Positions 24,378 to 32,233 of a stretch of DNA of 36,740 nucleotides are shown piece after piece. The translations under genes and the position numbers were made by a program. Location: contig DAOVJS010000006.1 in NCBI GenBank assembly GCA_030673105.1, positions 1 to 36,740 of the forward strand, written 5' to 3'. Each line of letters opens with the position of its first letter. Positions within the stretch are counted from its first letter, which is position 1. The notes beneath the pieces are model-generated. The model saw only the letters and a program-made list of their open reading frames with translations. It made no database searches and was not told where the DNA came from. The DNA comes from Spirochaetota bacterium. GTDB taxonomy: Bacteria > Spirochaetota > B62-G9 > DRHN01.

Positions 24378-25001
24378 TTATCTATGGTTTGAAAATGTAT
24401 CGTAATAATCCAGCACCGATTGGATGAATTTCTTAGTTTCAGGAATATCAGGGATATCTTCCCCAACCCTGCCGGGACCGGCATTATAGGCGGCAAGCGC
24501 TTTGTTCAGGTTTCCCTCATAAACATTTATGAGCTCCCGTAGATACCTGGTACCGCCGAAAATATTTTCTTCAGCATTGAAAGCGTCCTCAACACCAAGA
24601 AGCTTCGCTGTATCAGGCATTATCTGCATAAGTCCCATTGCGCCTTTATTCGAAACAGCCGTTTGATCAAAGTTCGACTCCTGCTTTATTACCGCCCTGA
24701 TAAGAGATTCAGGTATTCTATACTTTTGAGAGGCTACTTTTATTATTTCTTCTAAACCGCTGGTGCTTTTAAGGGATGTTCCTTTTTCACCGCTCTGCAC
24801 CGCAGGCACGGGGCCTTCACTTTTCTCTTCGGTTTTTTGAGTTACCCGTTCTGCTTTTGTTTCCGCACTTTGAAGCTTCTGTTCAAAACTGTTATTAAAT
24901 CCCGGGTAGGTAATTTTTCTCTGTACTCCGTACTTTCTCTTTATTTCATCTATCCTGAAAAGGACACTTTCAATATTCTGAAATATGCTGCTCCCGGACA
25001 T
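24378..25001 (-). CDS. SLT-family lytic transglycosylase in the flagellar operon
   Basis: The product has 207 aa. The first 85 residues are charged and linker-like. Residues about 86-200 form the lysozyme-like SLT domain: the catalytic Glu in IKQESNFDQTAVSNKGAMG, GLMQIMPDTAKLLG and ALAAYNAGPGRV are all present. Such enzymes cleave peptidoglycan glycan strands and open a path for the rod. No Sec signal peptide or lipobox is present, and none can be gained by an earlier start because the ATG overlaps the fliJ stop (TAATG). Flagellar type III export is a plausible route, as for FlgJ of enterobacteria. The gene is inserted between fliJ and flbB, which I recall as adjacent in Borrelia. Confidence 0.9.
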   Translation of the reverse strand: MSGSSIFQNIESVLFRIDEIKRKYGVQRKITYPGFNNSFEQKLQSAETKAERVTQKTEEKSEGPVPAVQSGEKGTSLKSTSGLEEIIKVASQKYRIPESLIRAVIKQESNFDQTAVSNKGAMGLMQIMPDTAKLLGVEDAFNAEENIFGGTRYLRELINVYEGNLNKALAAYNAGPGRVGEDIPDIPETKKFIQSVLDYYDTFSNHR

Positions 25002-25477
25002 TACATTTCCTCCATCGGAATATCCTCAATAGTAAGTCTCTCCCTGTTTAGCCTTATTTTCTGTGAAACATCATCGATATCAGCATTCTCCTCTCTTTCG
25101 AGGTCTTCAAGATATCTCTCAAGCTTCCTTTCTTTTAAATTCTCAATTACCTTCCTGGATTTCCTAACTTCTTTGAGCACATCCAGTGCCTCAATTGCCT
25201 GTTGTTCCCTTTCTACCCTCCGGCCATTTAACTGCTTTATTTTACCCCTGACTTTATGAATATAATTATCCACAGCAACAATCTCAAATACAGTAAATGT
25301 CCCTTCTATGTGCGAGTTCTCGTGGATGAAGGTACCAAACTTTTTTTCTGTATCCTTTATCTCATTTTCAACTTTCACAAGCTCAGCCTTCTTCCTTGAA
25401 AACTCCAGCTCTTTTCCCTCCTCTATCTTTTTCCTCAGCCTGAGCACATTTTCAAGCCTGAACACAAACCTCTCCAA
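25001..25477 (-). CDS. fliJ: FliJ-type export chaperone/ATPase stalk
   Basis: The 158-aa protein is almost entirely one charged coiled coil, beginning MERFVFRLENVLRLRKKIEE, the usual FliJ opening (F-L-x-V-L-x-x-R). FliJ is the central stalk of the FliI ATPase and links it to FlhA. The start is TTG, 6 nt after GGGAGGG. It lies 34 nt after fliI and overlaps the transglycosylase start. The sequence is too divergent for stronger motifs, and the name rests on the opening, coiled coil and position. Confidence 0.88.
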   Translation of the reverse strand: MERFVFRLENVLRLRKKIEEGKELEFSRKKAELVKVENEIKDTEKKFGTFIHENSHIEGTFTVFEIVAVDNYIHKVRGKIKQLNGRRVEREQQAIEALDVLKEVRKSRKVIENLKERKLERYLEDLEREENADIDDVSQKIRLNRERLTIEDIPMEEM

Positions 25478-25511
25478 AGACTACCCTCCCTTATATCAAA
25501 TTTTTACCGGT

Positions 25512-26843
25512 TTAACCTTCATCACTGTCCTCTGGAAATATCTGAAAAAGCATCTTTTGAATATCTTCAAAACTGTGACCTTCATCCATATCCTGCTTCA
25601 AGAAACCATTAACTTCATCAATTTTTTCGACCGCCCAGTCTATCTTTTCATCAGAACCTTTCACATAGGCTCCAATCTGAATGAGATCTTCAGCATCATA
25701 GTAGTACGCCAGTACCTGTTTCAGAATATCAATAGCTTTCTTATGTTTTTTAGAAACGATATAGGGTGTCAGCCTGCTGATACTGGCAAGCACATCAACT
25801 GAAGGATACTGATTCTTCTGCGCGAGCTTTCTGGACAGTACTATATGACCATCCAGGATACCCCGTACAGTATCAGACACAGGTTCATTTATGTCATCAC
25901 CCTCTACAAGGACTGTGTAAATTCCAGTAATCGAGCCCTTTTCCGCCATTCCGCTTCTTTCAAGAAGCTTCGGTAAAATGGAAAAAACACTCGGGGTGTA
26001 CCCCTTTGTTGCAGGGGGTTCCCCAACCGCGAGTCCTATTTCCCTCTGGGCCCGCGCAAACCTCGTGATTGAATCCATCATAAAAAGAACATCTTTTCCC
26101 TGATCTCTAAAGTATTCCGCGATAGCCGTGGCGAGATAAGCAGCCCTTATCCTGGCAATCGGCGCCTGATCAGAAGTGGCGACAACCACCACAGATCGGC
26201 TCAACCCTTCTGTCCCCAGATCCCGTTCTATAAAATCACGGACCTCTCTCCCTCTTTCTCCGATAAGAGCAATTACATTTACAGCAGCAGCAGTATTTTT
26301 CGCAATCATTCCCAGTAATATGCTCTTTCCGATGCCGCTTCCTGAGAATATTCCTATTCTCTGTCCTTTCCCGATTGTCAGGCAGCCATCAATAGACTTT
26401 ATACCTGTGGTAAGAACCTCTGTAATGCGTTTCCTCCTGAGCACATGGGGAGGGACATTAAAAATGGGATATTCTTCATCATAAGCAATCGGGCCTTTTC
26501 CATCCATTGGTTTTCCGAGTGTGTTTACAACTCTCCCTAAAAGCGCATTTCCAACAGACGCAGTGAGAGGTTTACCTGTTGCAACCACCTTTAATCCTGA
26601 CTTTATACCTCCGTCATTATCATAGGGGAAGAGAAGAGTAGTACAGTTTTTAAAACCAACTACCTCTGCGGGGACCATTAGGTTTTTTTCCGGTATAATG
26701 ATCCGGCAAAGTTCCCCGACACCAGCCAGCGGGCCTTTACTCTCCACAAGCAAACCGATAGATTTACTTATCGTTCCTTCGTAAACTACCGTATCAAGTC
26801 TTTCAAGTGCGGTCATATATTTTTCAAATATTCCCTGTACCAT
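25512..26843 (-). CDS. fliI: FliI, flagellar export ATPase
   Basis: About 443 aa. The F1-type ATPase core has Walker A SGSGIGKS at about 167-174, GERGREVRDFIERDLGTEGL, Walker B VLFMMDSITRFARAQREIGL and the loop VLVEGDDINEPVSDTVRGIL. These assign it to the FliI/YscN group. FliI hydrolyses ATP to deliver and unfold export substrates at the base of the gate. I start it at ATG 26843, 5 nt after AAAAGGG; a GTG at 26849 is in frame and overlaps the fliH stop. fliH and fliJ flank it in the usual order. Confidence 0.97.
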   Translation of the reverse strand: MVQGIFEKYMTALERLDTVVYEGTISKSIGLLVESKGPLAGVGELCRIIIPEKNLMVPAEVVGFKNCTTLLFPYDNDGGIKSGLKVVATGKPLTASVGNALLGRVVNTLGKPMDGKGPIAYDEEYPIFNVPPHVLRRKRITEVLTTGIKSIDGCLTIGKGQRIGIFSGSGIGKSILLGMIAKNTAAAVNVIALIGERGREVRDFIERDLGTEGLSRSVVVVATSDQAPIARIRAAYLATAIAEYFRDQGKDVLFMMDSITRFARAQREIGLAVGEPPATKGYTPSVFSILPKLLERSGMAEKGSITGIYTVLVEGDDINEPVSDTVRGILDGHIVLSRKLAQKNQYPSVDVLASISRLTPYIVSKKHKKAIDILKQVLAYYYDAEDLIQIGAYVKGSDEKIDWAVEKIDEVNGFLKQDMDEGHSFEDIQKMLFQIFPEDSDEG

Positions 26844-26845
26844 AA

Positions 26846-27766
26846 TCACCCTTTTATTGGCACCAGTTCCCGGATCTTTTCCTCCACTACCTGCAGCTGT
26901 GTCTGTATTCTCGCATCTACATCACCAAAAGCTGTTTCAATGATGCAGCCCCCCGGCCCGATCCTGTCGTCCTCTTCAACCTTTACGTGCTCCAGGGTTT
27001 CAACAAGCGATATAAACTCACGCTTATTTTTTGTGGTAAGGCCTAAATCCTTCGTGTTCACCCTTATTGTAATTTCAGTTTCTTTACCAAGCTTTTTTAA
27101 AGCTTCCTTTACATTTTCAACAACCACATTTTTCTCTGTTTCTGATATCACCTTTATTACCTTTCGCGAAATGAGCAGGATCAGGTCTATTAACTGTTCC
27201 TCGGTGTTCTCAATAATCCTCTTTTTTTTATCAATTGCCGAATTGATAATTACATGCAGCCTGTCTATCAGCCTTTTTACCTCTTCCTCCCCCGTTTTAA
27301 ACCCGTCTTCTCTCCCCTCATTAAATGCCTTTGTTCTGGCTTCCTGTATCAAAGAATCTACCTGCTGTTTTACCTCGTTCTCTTTTTCACCGGCTTTTTT
27401 TTCTGCCTCCTCAAGTAGTTTTTTTACTTCATCCAGAGCATCTTCCTTCATTTTTCGCGCTTCAACACTCTTTTTCTGTAAAACTTTAAAGGCTTCTTCC
27501 TCTGCTTCTTCTTTTATTTTCTTGGCCTGTGCTTCTGCCTCTTCTATGATCTTCCCGGCTTCTTCGAGAAGCTTCTCCTTTTCTATTTCAATGATAGGTA
27601 TTTCAACCTCCGCGATCTCTTCACCCATCTGAGGCTCCAGGACCTCTTCGACTTCTTCTACCGCCTCTGCTTCTTCCTCTTTAGTCGATTTGATGTGCGG
27701 GGGAGCAATTAAAACTTTAGAACCGATTTCTTTGACTTCGAATGCCTTAAATATTTTTCTTGCCAA
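26846..27766 (-). CDS. fliH: FliH, regulator/stator of the export ATPase
   Basis: The product has 306 aa. The N-terminal 60 residues are acidic. Residues about 60-150 are a long Glu/Lys/Ala coiled coil (EEAGKIIEEAEAQAKKIKEE). The C-terminal part (about 165-300) is the V-ATPase-E-like domain of FliH with LIDLILLISRKVIKVIS and GPGGCIIETAFGDVDARIQT. FliH dimers hold FliI and tie it to the C-ring. The start is TTG with GGAGG 5 nt upstream. The gene overlaps the fliI start region, so they are coupled. Confidence 0.93.
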   Translation of the reverse strand: MARKIFKAFEVKEIGSKVLIAPPHIKSTKEEEAEAVEEVEEVLEPQMGEEIAEVEIPIIEIEKEKLLEEAGKIIEEAEAQAKKIKEEAEEEAFKVLQKKSVEARKMKEDALDEVKKLLEEAEKKAGEKENEVKQQVDSLIQEARTKAFNEGREDGFKTGEEEVKRLIDRLHVIINSAIDKKKRIIENTEEQLIDLILLISRKVIKVISETEKNVVVENVKEALKKLGKETEITIRVNTKDLGLTTKNKREFISLVETLEHVKVEEDDRIGPGGCIIETAFGDVDARIQTQLQVVEEKIRELVPIKG

Positions 27767-27798
27767 AAGTACCTCCAGACAATTGTTCTATAGGCCTC

Positions 27799-28851
27799 CT
27801 AAACAACAAGCTCATCCTCTCCGGCCCGGGCAACAACAATTTCTCCTGCTTCTTCAAGTTTCCTGATAATGCTTACAATTTTCTGCTGCGCCTCTTCCAC
27901 ATCCTTTAATCTGACGGGTCCCATAAACTCCATATCTTCTTTCAGCAGACTGCTTGCCCGTTTACTCATATTTCTGTATATCTTGTCCTGGACCTCTGAA
28001 TCAACGCCTTTTAATGCCTTCGCAAGATCCTGAGTATCGACCTCACGCAGAACCTTTTGAATTGCCCTGTCATCGAGAAGGACAATATCATCAAAAATAA
28101 ACATTCTCTTTTTTATTTCTTCAGCCAATTCCGGGTCATCCTCTTCAAGAGTCTCAATGATAGTTTTTTCTGTGCTCCTGTCAACAAGGTTGAGAATATC
28201 CACGATCGTCCCGATACCGCCCGCGGCAGTATAATCCTCACTCGCCAGTGTAGATAATTTCTTTTCAAGAACCCTTTCCACTTCTCTCAGTACATCAGGA
28301 GAGGTTCTATCCATTGTAGCTATTCTTCTGGCAACATCCGCCTGGATTTCATCCGAAAGTGAGCCGAGTATAATAGAGCCTTTATTCGGCTCAAGATAAG
28401 CAAGAATAAGAGCTATTGTCTGGGGATGCTCACCCTGAATAAAGTTTAAAAGATGGCTTGGATCTGTTCTTCTTATAAAATCAAAAGGCCTTACCTGAAG
28501 GGAAGACGTTAACCGGTTAATAATATCTATTGCTTTTTGTGATCCGAGCGCTCTTTCAAGAAGGTCCCTGGCGTAATCCAGCCCGCCTGAAGAGATAAAA
28601 TCCTGAGCCATCATGAGTTCCTGGAACTCCATCAGTACTTTATCCCGTTCACTGGAATCAACCGTTTCTAAACGGGCTATTTCAAAAGTAAGCTGCTCAA
28701 TTTCATCTTCACGAAGGTGCTTGAATATTTCTGAAGATACTTCTGATCCAAGAGTTACCAGAAAAATAGCAGCTTTTTGCCTGCCGCTGATGGTTTTCTT
28801 TCCCCCAGTTACATGGCTTGTCTGAATCGGTTTTGCCTGAGCTTTTGCCAT
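27799..28851 (-). CDS. fliG: FliG, rotor/switch protein
   Basis: About 350 aa. The N-terminal domain (from about residue 22) binds FliF. The middle domain contains EHPQTIALILAYLEPNKGS, and the C-terminal torque helix LEEDDPELAEEIKKRMFIFD shows the charged residues that face MotA. I start it at ATG 28851, with AAGGGGG 4 nt upstream; a TTG at 28872 is in frame but lacks such a site. FliG is the C-ring layer that turns against the stator. The 176-nt gap up to fliF has several inverted repeats. Confidence 0.97.
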   Translation of the reverse strand: MAKAQAKPIQTSHVTGGKKTISGRQKAAIFLVTLGSEVSSEIFKHLREDEIEQLTFEIARLETVDSSERDKVLMEFQELMMAQDFISSGGLDYARDLLERALGSQKAIDIINRLTSSLQVRPFDFIRRTDPSHLLNFIQGEHPQTIALILAYLEPNKGSIILGSLSDEIQADVARRIATMDRTSPDVLREVERVLEKKLSTLASEDYTAAGGIGTIVDILNLVDRSTEKTIIETLEEDDPELAEEIKKRMFIFDDIVLLDDRAIQKVLREVDTQDLAKALKGVDSEVQDKIYRNMSKRASSLLKEDMEFMGPVRLKDVEEAQQKIVSIIRKLEEAGEIVVARAGEDELVV

Positions 28852-28892
28852 GTTTTCCCCCTTAAAAAGCAAATTTACGGTTTTATCTATTA

Positions 28893-28937
28893 ATATTCGG
28901 GTCTTCCTCCCGCTTTCGGGCTTTCGTACCAGAATAT
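28893..28937 (-). promoter_or_regulatory. Predicted RNA fold in the fliG leader
   Basis: On the minus strand ATATTC (28932-28937) can pair with GAATAT (28893-28898), extended by GG/CC after one mismatch. Inside it, CCCG-AAAG-CGGG (28909-28920) forms a small hairpin. The two A/G-rich internal strands give the look of a compact structured element 42 nt before the fliG ATG. I do not recognise a known riboswitch in it. Confidence 0.4.
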
Positions 28938-28969
28938 ATTGCTACAAAACGAATAATTATGTATAAACC

Positions 28970-29025
28970 ATAGGCGATAATTAAATCTCATCATGATTGA
29001 CAAGTTTACTTGCCTATATTTAATT
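28970..29025. repeat. Interleaved inverted repeats just after fliF
   Basis: On the plus strand ATAGGC (28970-28975) and AATTAAAT (28979-28986) are followed, in the same order, by their complements GCCTAT (29012-29017) and ATTTAATT (29018-29025). The order A-B-A'-B' allows either stem alone or a pseudoknot. Between them lies a further small palindrome, CAAGT-N2-ACTTG on the minus strand. Confidence 0.5.
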
Positions 29026-29027
29026 CA

Positions 29028-30731
29028 TCATTCTTCGGCGAGCCAGGTCCTGATAAGTTTTGCAACCTCCTCAGGGTGGTCTCTGGCCAGGCTCATGACA
29101 TTTTCCTGCATCTCCAGCCTGGCTTTCTCTTCTGCAGAAAGCTCAACCTCGGCTCCTTCTTCTTCAGCAGATTTCAGCGCTGCTTCTCTCATTAACTGCT
29201 GCTGGCGGGCAAGCTCTTCCTCTTTGATCCGCTTCCTTCTGGCGACCTCCCGCGCAATCGCTCTGTACGCAAGGGTTATTATGAATATAGAAAACAGTGC
29301 GATAAGCGCTGAAACCAGTGTTTTTTTCATCTGTTCTCTTTTCTTCAAATACGCATCTTCAAGTTCAAACTCTTTCGTCCTGTCGAACTGAATATTTTGA
29401 ACAACAACAGTATCCTTACGGGCAGCATTAAACCCGATAGAGCCCTTTACAATTTCTTCAAAGCCCTTCAGTTCCTCAGGCGTCCGCTCAAAATAATCCC
29501 GCTTTATTCCTCCCTCCTCCGTAATTACAGGCTCCCCGTCTTCATTATATACCTTCTTCCATATCCCATCTACCCATACTGCCACAGATACTCTCTGTAT
29601 TTTATACGGCGCTGATTCAATACTCGAAACCTGCTGGCTCACTTCATAATTTAAAACCTCTTCTGTTTTCTCATACCTGGTGCCCTCCCCCAGAGCCTCC
29701 TTGTAACCCGGAGGAATGTTCGGTTCTACTCCGGGCGGTCCCTCGGGAACAAAACCCACACCCTCAAAATATTCAGACGTATTTTTCTCACTCCTCACCA
29801 CATTAATCTCTACTTCTGTCTCGTCGTAAGGTGTTTCAGGGTTATCCTGCCTTTTGATAATTGGAATAAACTCTGTCTTTTCCACCTTTTTTTGATCAAA
29901 ATCAAGTTCGATCTCCACCGCCACATCAACCTTATCCTCTCCAAGAACAGCTTTCAATTTTTTATCAATTTCACCCTGCATACTTAATCTAAGTCTCTCT
30001 TTGATTTTCCACTCTTCCTTCGCCCTTGTGAGATAGGTAACATCCTCATCTGATTCAAAATCTGAAAGGATATTTCCATGGTTGTCCGTGACTACCACAC
30101 CCTCCGGTTTTAGCCTGTCAACGCCAAACGCAATCAGACTAACGATGCCCTGGATCTTTTTCTTACTGGTGAGAATATCAGAAAAGGGTGCCGGTGTTAT
30201 TATTACAGAAGCCGTATATGGCTCTTCGTTATCTAAATACAACTGCGGTTCCGGCATTGTAACCTGAATACTCACATCTTCCACGTCATCCAGCAGTTTA
30301 ATATGCCGTGTAATCTCACCGATAATAGCCCTTCTCTTATTCACATCCCTTTCAAAATCGGTAGTTGTCCACGCCTGAGTATCAAACAGTTCCCATCCCT
30401 TAATTCCGCTTGGCAGTACGCCGGCCTGACCGATTTTCATTCTTAGATACGAGCTCGCAGCCTCATCCGTAACAACAATGTATTTTCCGTCTCTGGTTTT
30501 ATACGCTGCATTCCACTCTGTAAGTTTGTTTGTGATCCGCATAAAATCATACTGTTCAAGAGGAGATTGAAAAAGAAGAGCTTCTGTTGTTTTTGAGGAG
30601 AATGAGATCAGAAAAAAGAAGCCGACTATTATAAGAGCCGCTATACTGATAAGGATTAACTTCTGAGTCTGATTTAACCTGGAAAATATCCTTTTTGCAT
30701 TTTCCAGTAATTTCTTAAAAAATGCATCCAT
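29028..30731 (-). CDS. fliF: FliF, MS-ring protein
   Basis: The 567-aa length is normal for FliF. The first membrane helix (about 24-45, LILISIAALIIVGFFFLISF) precedes the ring-building domains RBM1-3: LTEWNAAYKTRDGKYIVV, LPSGIKGWELFD, and ISIQVTMPEPQLY-type strands. The second membrane helix is at about 468-488. The C-terminal cytoplasmic tail contains VMSLARDHPEEVAKLIRTWL, the FliG-binding peptide. FliF is the first structure in assembly. GGGAGGGG precedes the ATG by 3 nt. fliE lies 42 nt upstream. Confidence 0.97.
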   Translation of the reverse strand: MDAFFKKLLENAKRIFSRLNQTQKLILISIAALIIVGFFFLISFSSKTTEALLFQSPLEQYDFMRITNKLTEWNAAYKTRDGKYIVVTDEAASSYLRMKIGQAGVLPSGIKGWELFDTQAWTTTDFERDVNKRRAIIGEITRHIKLLDDVEDVSIQVTMPEPQLYLDNEEPYTASVIITPAPFSDILTSKKKIQGIVSLIAFGVDRLKPEGVVVTDNHGNILSDFESDEDVTYLTRAKEEWKIKERLRLSMQGEIDKKLKAVLGEDKVDVAVEIELDFDQKKVEKTEFIPIIKRQDNPETPYDETEVEINVVRSEKNTSEYFEGVGFVPEGPPGVEPNIPPGYKEALGEGTRYEKTEEVLNYEVSQQVSSIESAPYKIQRVSVAVWVDGIWKKVYNEDGEPVITEEGGIKRDYFERTPEELKGFEEIVKGSIGFNAARKDTVVVQNIQFDRTKEFELEDAYLKKREQMKKTLVSALIALFSIFIITLAYRAIAREVARRKRIKEEELARQQQLMREAALKSAEEEGAEVELSAEEKARLEMQENVMSLARDHPEEVAKLIRTWLAEE

Positions 30732-30773
30732 TTTCCCCTCCCAATAGGTAAAGCTAATAAAACACTGATCTAT

Positions 30774-31106
30774 TTACCGCATATTAATCAGCTCCCTGTA
30801 GGCCTGAGTGGCCCTGTCTACAATTGATTTTGTAAACAGGATTGCTACACGTGCCTTCTCGGCAGCTATTGTTACATCATGAATATCCACTGAATTGGGT
30901 CTTACCGCAAGTGCCCTTGTAAGTTCATTTGATTCCCTCTGAAGATCATTTACCTTATAAAACGCATCTTTAAAAGCATCCGCAAAACTGGTGATAAAAT
31001 CATCTTCTTTACCTGCTTTCAGCTTATCTTTACTAAATCCGAAATGTGATTTATGTGTTGCTGTTAACGTAACGTTATCGCCCTCAACCTGTCTGAAATT
31101 CAGCAT
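30774..31106 (-). CDS. fliE: FliE, rod-MS-ring junction protein
   Basis: The 110-aa protein has a conserved C-terminal two-helix part: SFADAFKDAFYKVNDLQRES, DVTIAAEKARVAILFTKSIV, and ending in AYRELINMR, which are the strongest FliE signatures. FliE is exported early and joins the MS-ring to the rod. GGGGGAT stands just before the ATG. The 84-nt gap to flgC contains a perfect 13-nt tandem repeat. Confidence 0.95.
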   Translation of the reverse strand: MLNFRQVEGDNVTLTATHKSHFGFSKDKLKAGKEDDFITSFADAFKDAFYKVNDLQRESNELTRALAVRPNSVDIHDVTIAAEKARVAILFTKSIVDRATQAYRELINMR

Positions 31107-31132
31107 TTTATCCCCCGACTAGATTATTTCAA

Positions 31133-31158
31133 AAGATGATATCTAAAGATGATATCTA
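31133..31158. repeat. Perfect tandem repeat, 2 x 13 nt, between flgC and fliE
   Basis: AAGATGATATCTA occurs at 31133-31145 and again at 31146-31158. Each unit contains AGAT-GAT-ATCT, a small inverted repeat. It may be replication slippage; no other function is visible. Confidence 0.8.
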
Positions 31159-31190
31159 AAGAGTATCCAAACAGACCGCTGCAAATTAGT

Positions 31191-31649
31191 TTATCGACTG
31201 CCTATCTCCAGGCCTCTCATGTACATCTGACTTGCATTCTGAATAACAGTAACGTTTGCCTCATAAGCCCTGCTTGCAGATATCAAATCTACCATTTCAG
31301 TAACAATATTTACATTTGGGTACTTCACGTACCCTTTGAGCGACCCGGTTATCACTGCATCCGGATGCGTTGGGTCATACACCAGTCTCGATGGAGATCT
31401 ATCCTCCTCAATTTTTATGGCCCTTACGCCCTCTCCCATACCCCTCCACAGCGCCTGTGGAAGGAACCTTGTCCGAAACTCCAGGTTGTCATTCCTTGGT
31501 CTTAAAATCACCCTTTTTCGCCGGAATACTTCCCCGTCAGTAGTCCGTGTGGTATTTGCATTCGCGATATTATTCGCAATAACATCCATCCGCAGCCTCT
31601 GAGCTGTAAGACCGGTGGATGCGATGTTCATTGTGGAAAAAATTCCCAT
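31191..31649 (-). CDS. flgC: FlgC, proximal rod protein
   Basis: The 152-aa protein opens with the rod signature LTAQRLRMDVIANNIANANT and closes with YPNVNIVTEMVDLISASRAY. Both are typical of FlgC and related axial proteins. The middle has DPTHPDA, another FlgC mark. It polymerises next to FlgB and FliE to start the rod. AAGGAG stands 6 nt before the ATG. The flgB stop lies 52 nt upstream. Confidence 0.96.
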   Translation of the reverse strand: MGIFSTMNIASTGLTAQRLRMDVIANNIANANTTRTTDGEVFRRKRVILRPRNDNLEFRTRFLPQALWRGMGEGVRAIKIEEDRSPSRLVYDPTHPDAVITGSLKGYVKYPNVNIVTEMVDLISASRAYEANVTVIQNASQMYMRGLEIGSR

Positions 31650-31701
31650 TCCGGGCTCCTTACTGATCTGCCGGGGATCAAATCACCCGGTTCCAGCTTG
31701 C

Positions 31702-32124
31702 TTACCTCAGTACTATTGAAAGAAGCTTAAAATTATTGTTTACCCGCGTTGCCATTGCAATATACCGCAACGCATTCTCCTTCGCGTCGACCATTTCCTT
31801 TTCAATATCAACATTATTCCCGTCATTTCTGTAAGATGTCGCGTAATCCAGATGGACAACAGGCTTCACTTCCCTGTAATTTTTTGGTTTGTAAAAGGGT
31901 ATGTGTCGCTTATCTGTCAGGGCTGCCGGAAAGGGGTGCGGATCATAGGATTTGATCGCCCTCAATAATTCGCTTTCAAAGGCAACCTCTCTTCTCTTGA
32001 AGTGCGGAGTATCCACGTTTGCGATGTTGTCCGCATTAACTTCCTGGCGTAATAAAGACACAGACATCGTCCTCTGAAGTAAATCCTGCGTTCTCATAAA
32101 CCCTGAATCAAGAAACATACACAT
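31702..32124 (-). CDS. flgB: FlgB, proximal rod protein
   Basis: The 140-aa protein has the FlgB pattern LLRQEVNADNIANVDTPHFK near the N-terminus and a NNVDIEKEMVDAKENALRYI C-terminal helix. It is the first gene of the large flagellar cluster. The start ATG at 32124 has AAAAGGGG 2 nt before it; the later ATGs at residues 3 and 10 lack this. The 109-nt gap from hslU contains two inverted repeats that could control the operon, but no convincing promoter boxes. Confidence 0.95.
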   Translation of the reverse strand: MCMFLDSGFMRTQDLLQRTMSVSLLRQEVNADNIANVDTPHFKRREVAFESELLRAIKSYDPHPFPAALTDKRHIPFYKPKNYREVKPVVHLDYATSYRNDGNNVDIEKEMVDAKENALRYIAMATRVNNNFKLLSIVLR

Positions 32125-32142
32125 AACCCCTTTTCCCGGTGA

Positions 32143-32175
32143 CCGAAAACCAATTCACCCTTACTACATTTTCGG
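32143..32175 (-). promoter_or_regulatory. Inverted repeat in the flgB leader
   Basis: On the minus strand CCGAAAA (32169-32175) and TTTTCGG (32143-32149) form a perfect 7-bp stem around a 19-nt loop, ending 18 nt before the flgB ATG. A hairpin here would end close to the ribosome-binding site AAAAGGGG. Confidence 0.4.
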
Positions 32176-32215
32176 ATGTTTGAAAAAACCCTTAACAGCT
32201 CATAGGATTATTTTT

Positions 32216-32230
32216 TTAACAACCTGTTAA
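32216..32230. promoter_or_regulatory. Palindrome TTAACA-N3-TGTTAA between hslU and flgB
   Basis: A perfect 6-nt inverted repeat with a 3-nt centre lies 4 nt beyond the hslU stop. A third TGTTAA half-site lies at 32192-32197 on the minus strand. On the minus strand an A run, not a T run, follows, so it is not a terminator for hslU. It could be a regulator site for the flagellar operon. Confidence 0.4.
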
Positions 32231-32233
32231 TAG

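Noticed and set aside
28893-28937. Known c-di-GMP riboswitch before fliG
   Set aside because: The conserved core sequences of the known c-di-GMP classes are not present; kept only as an unassigned fold.
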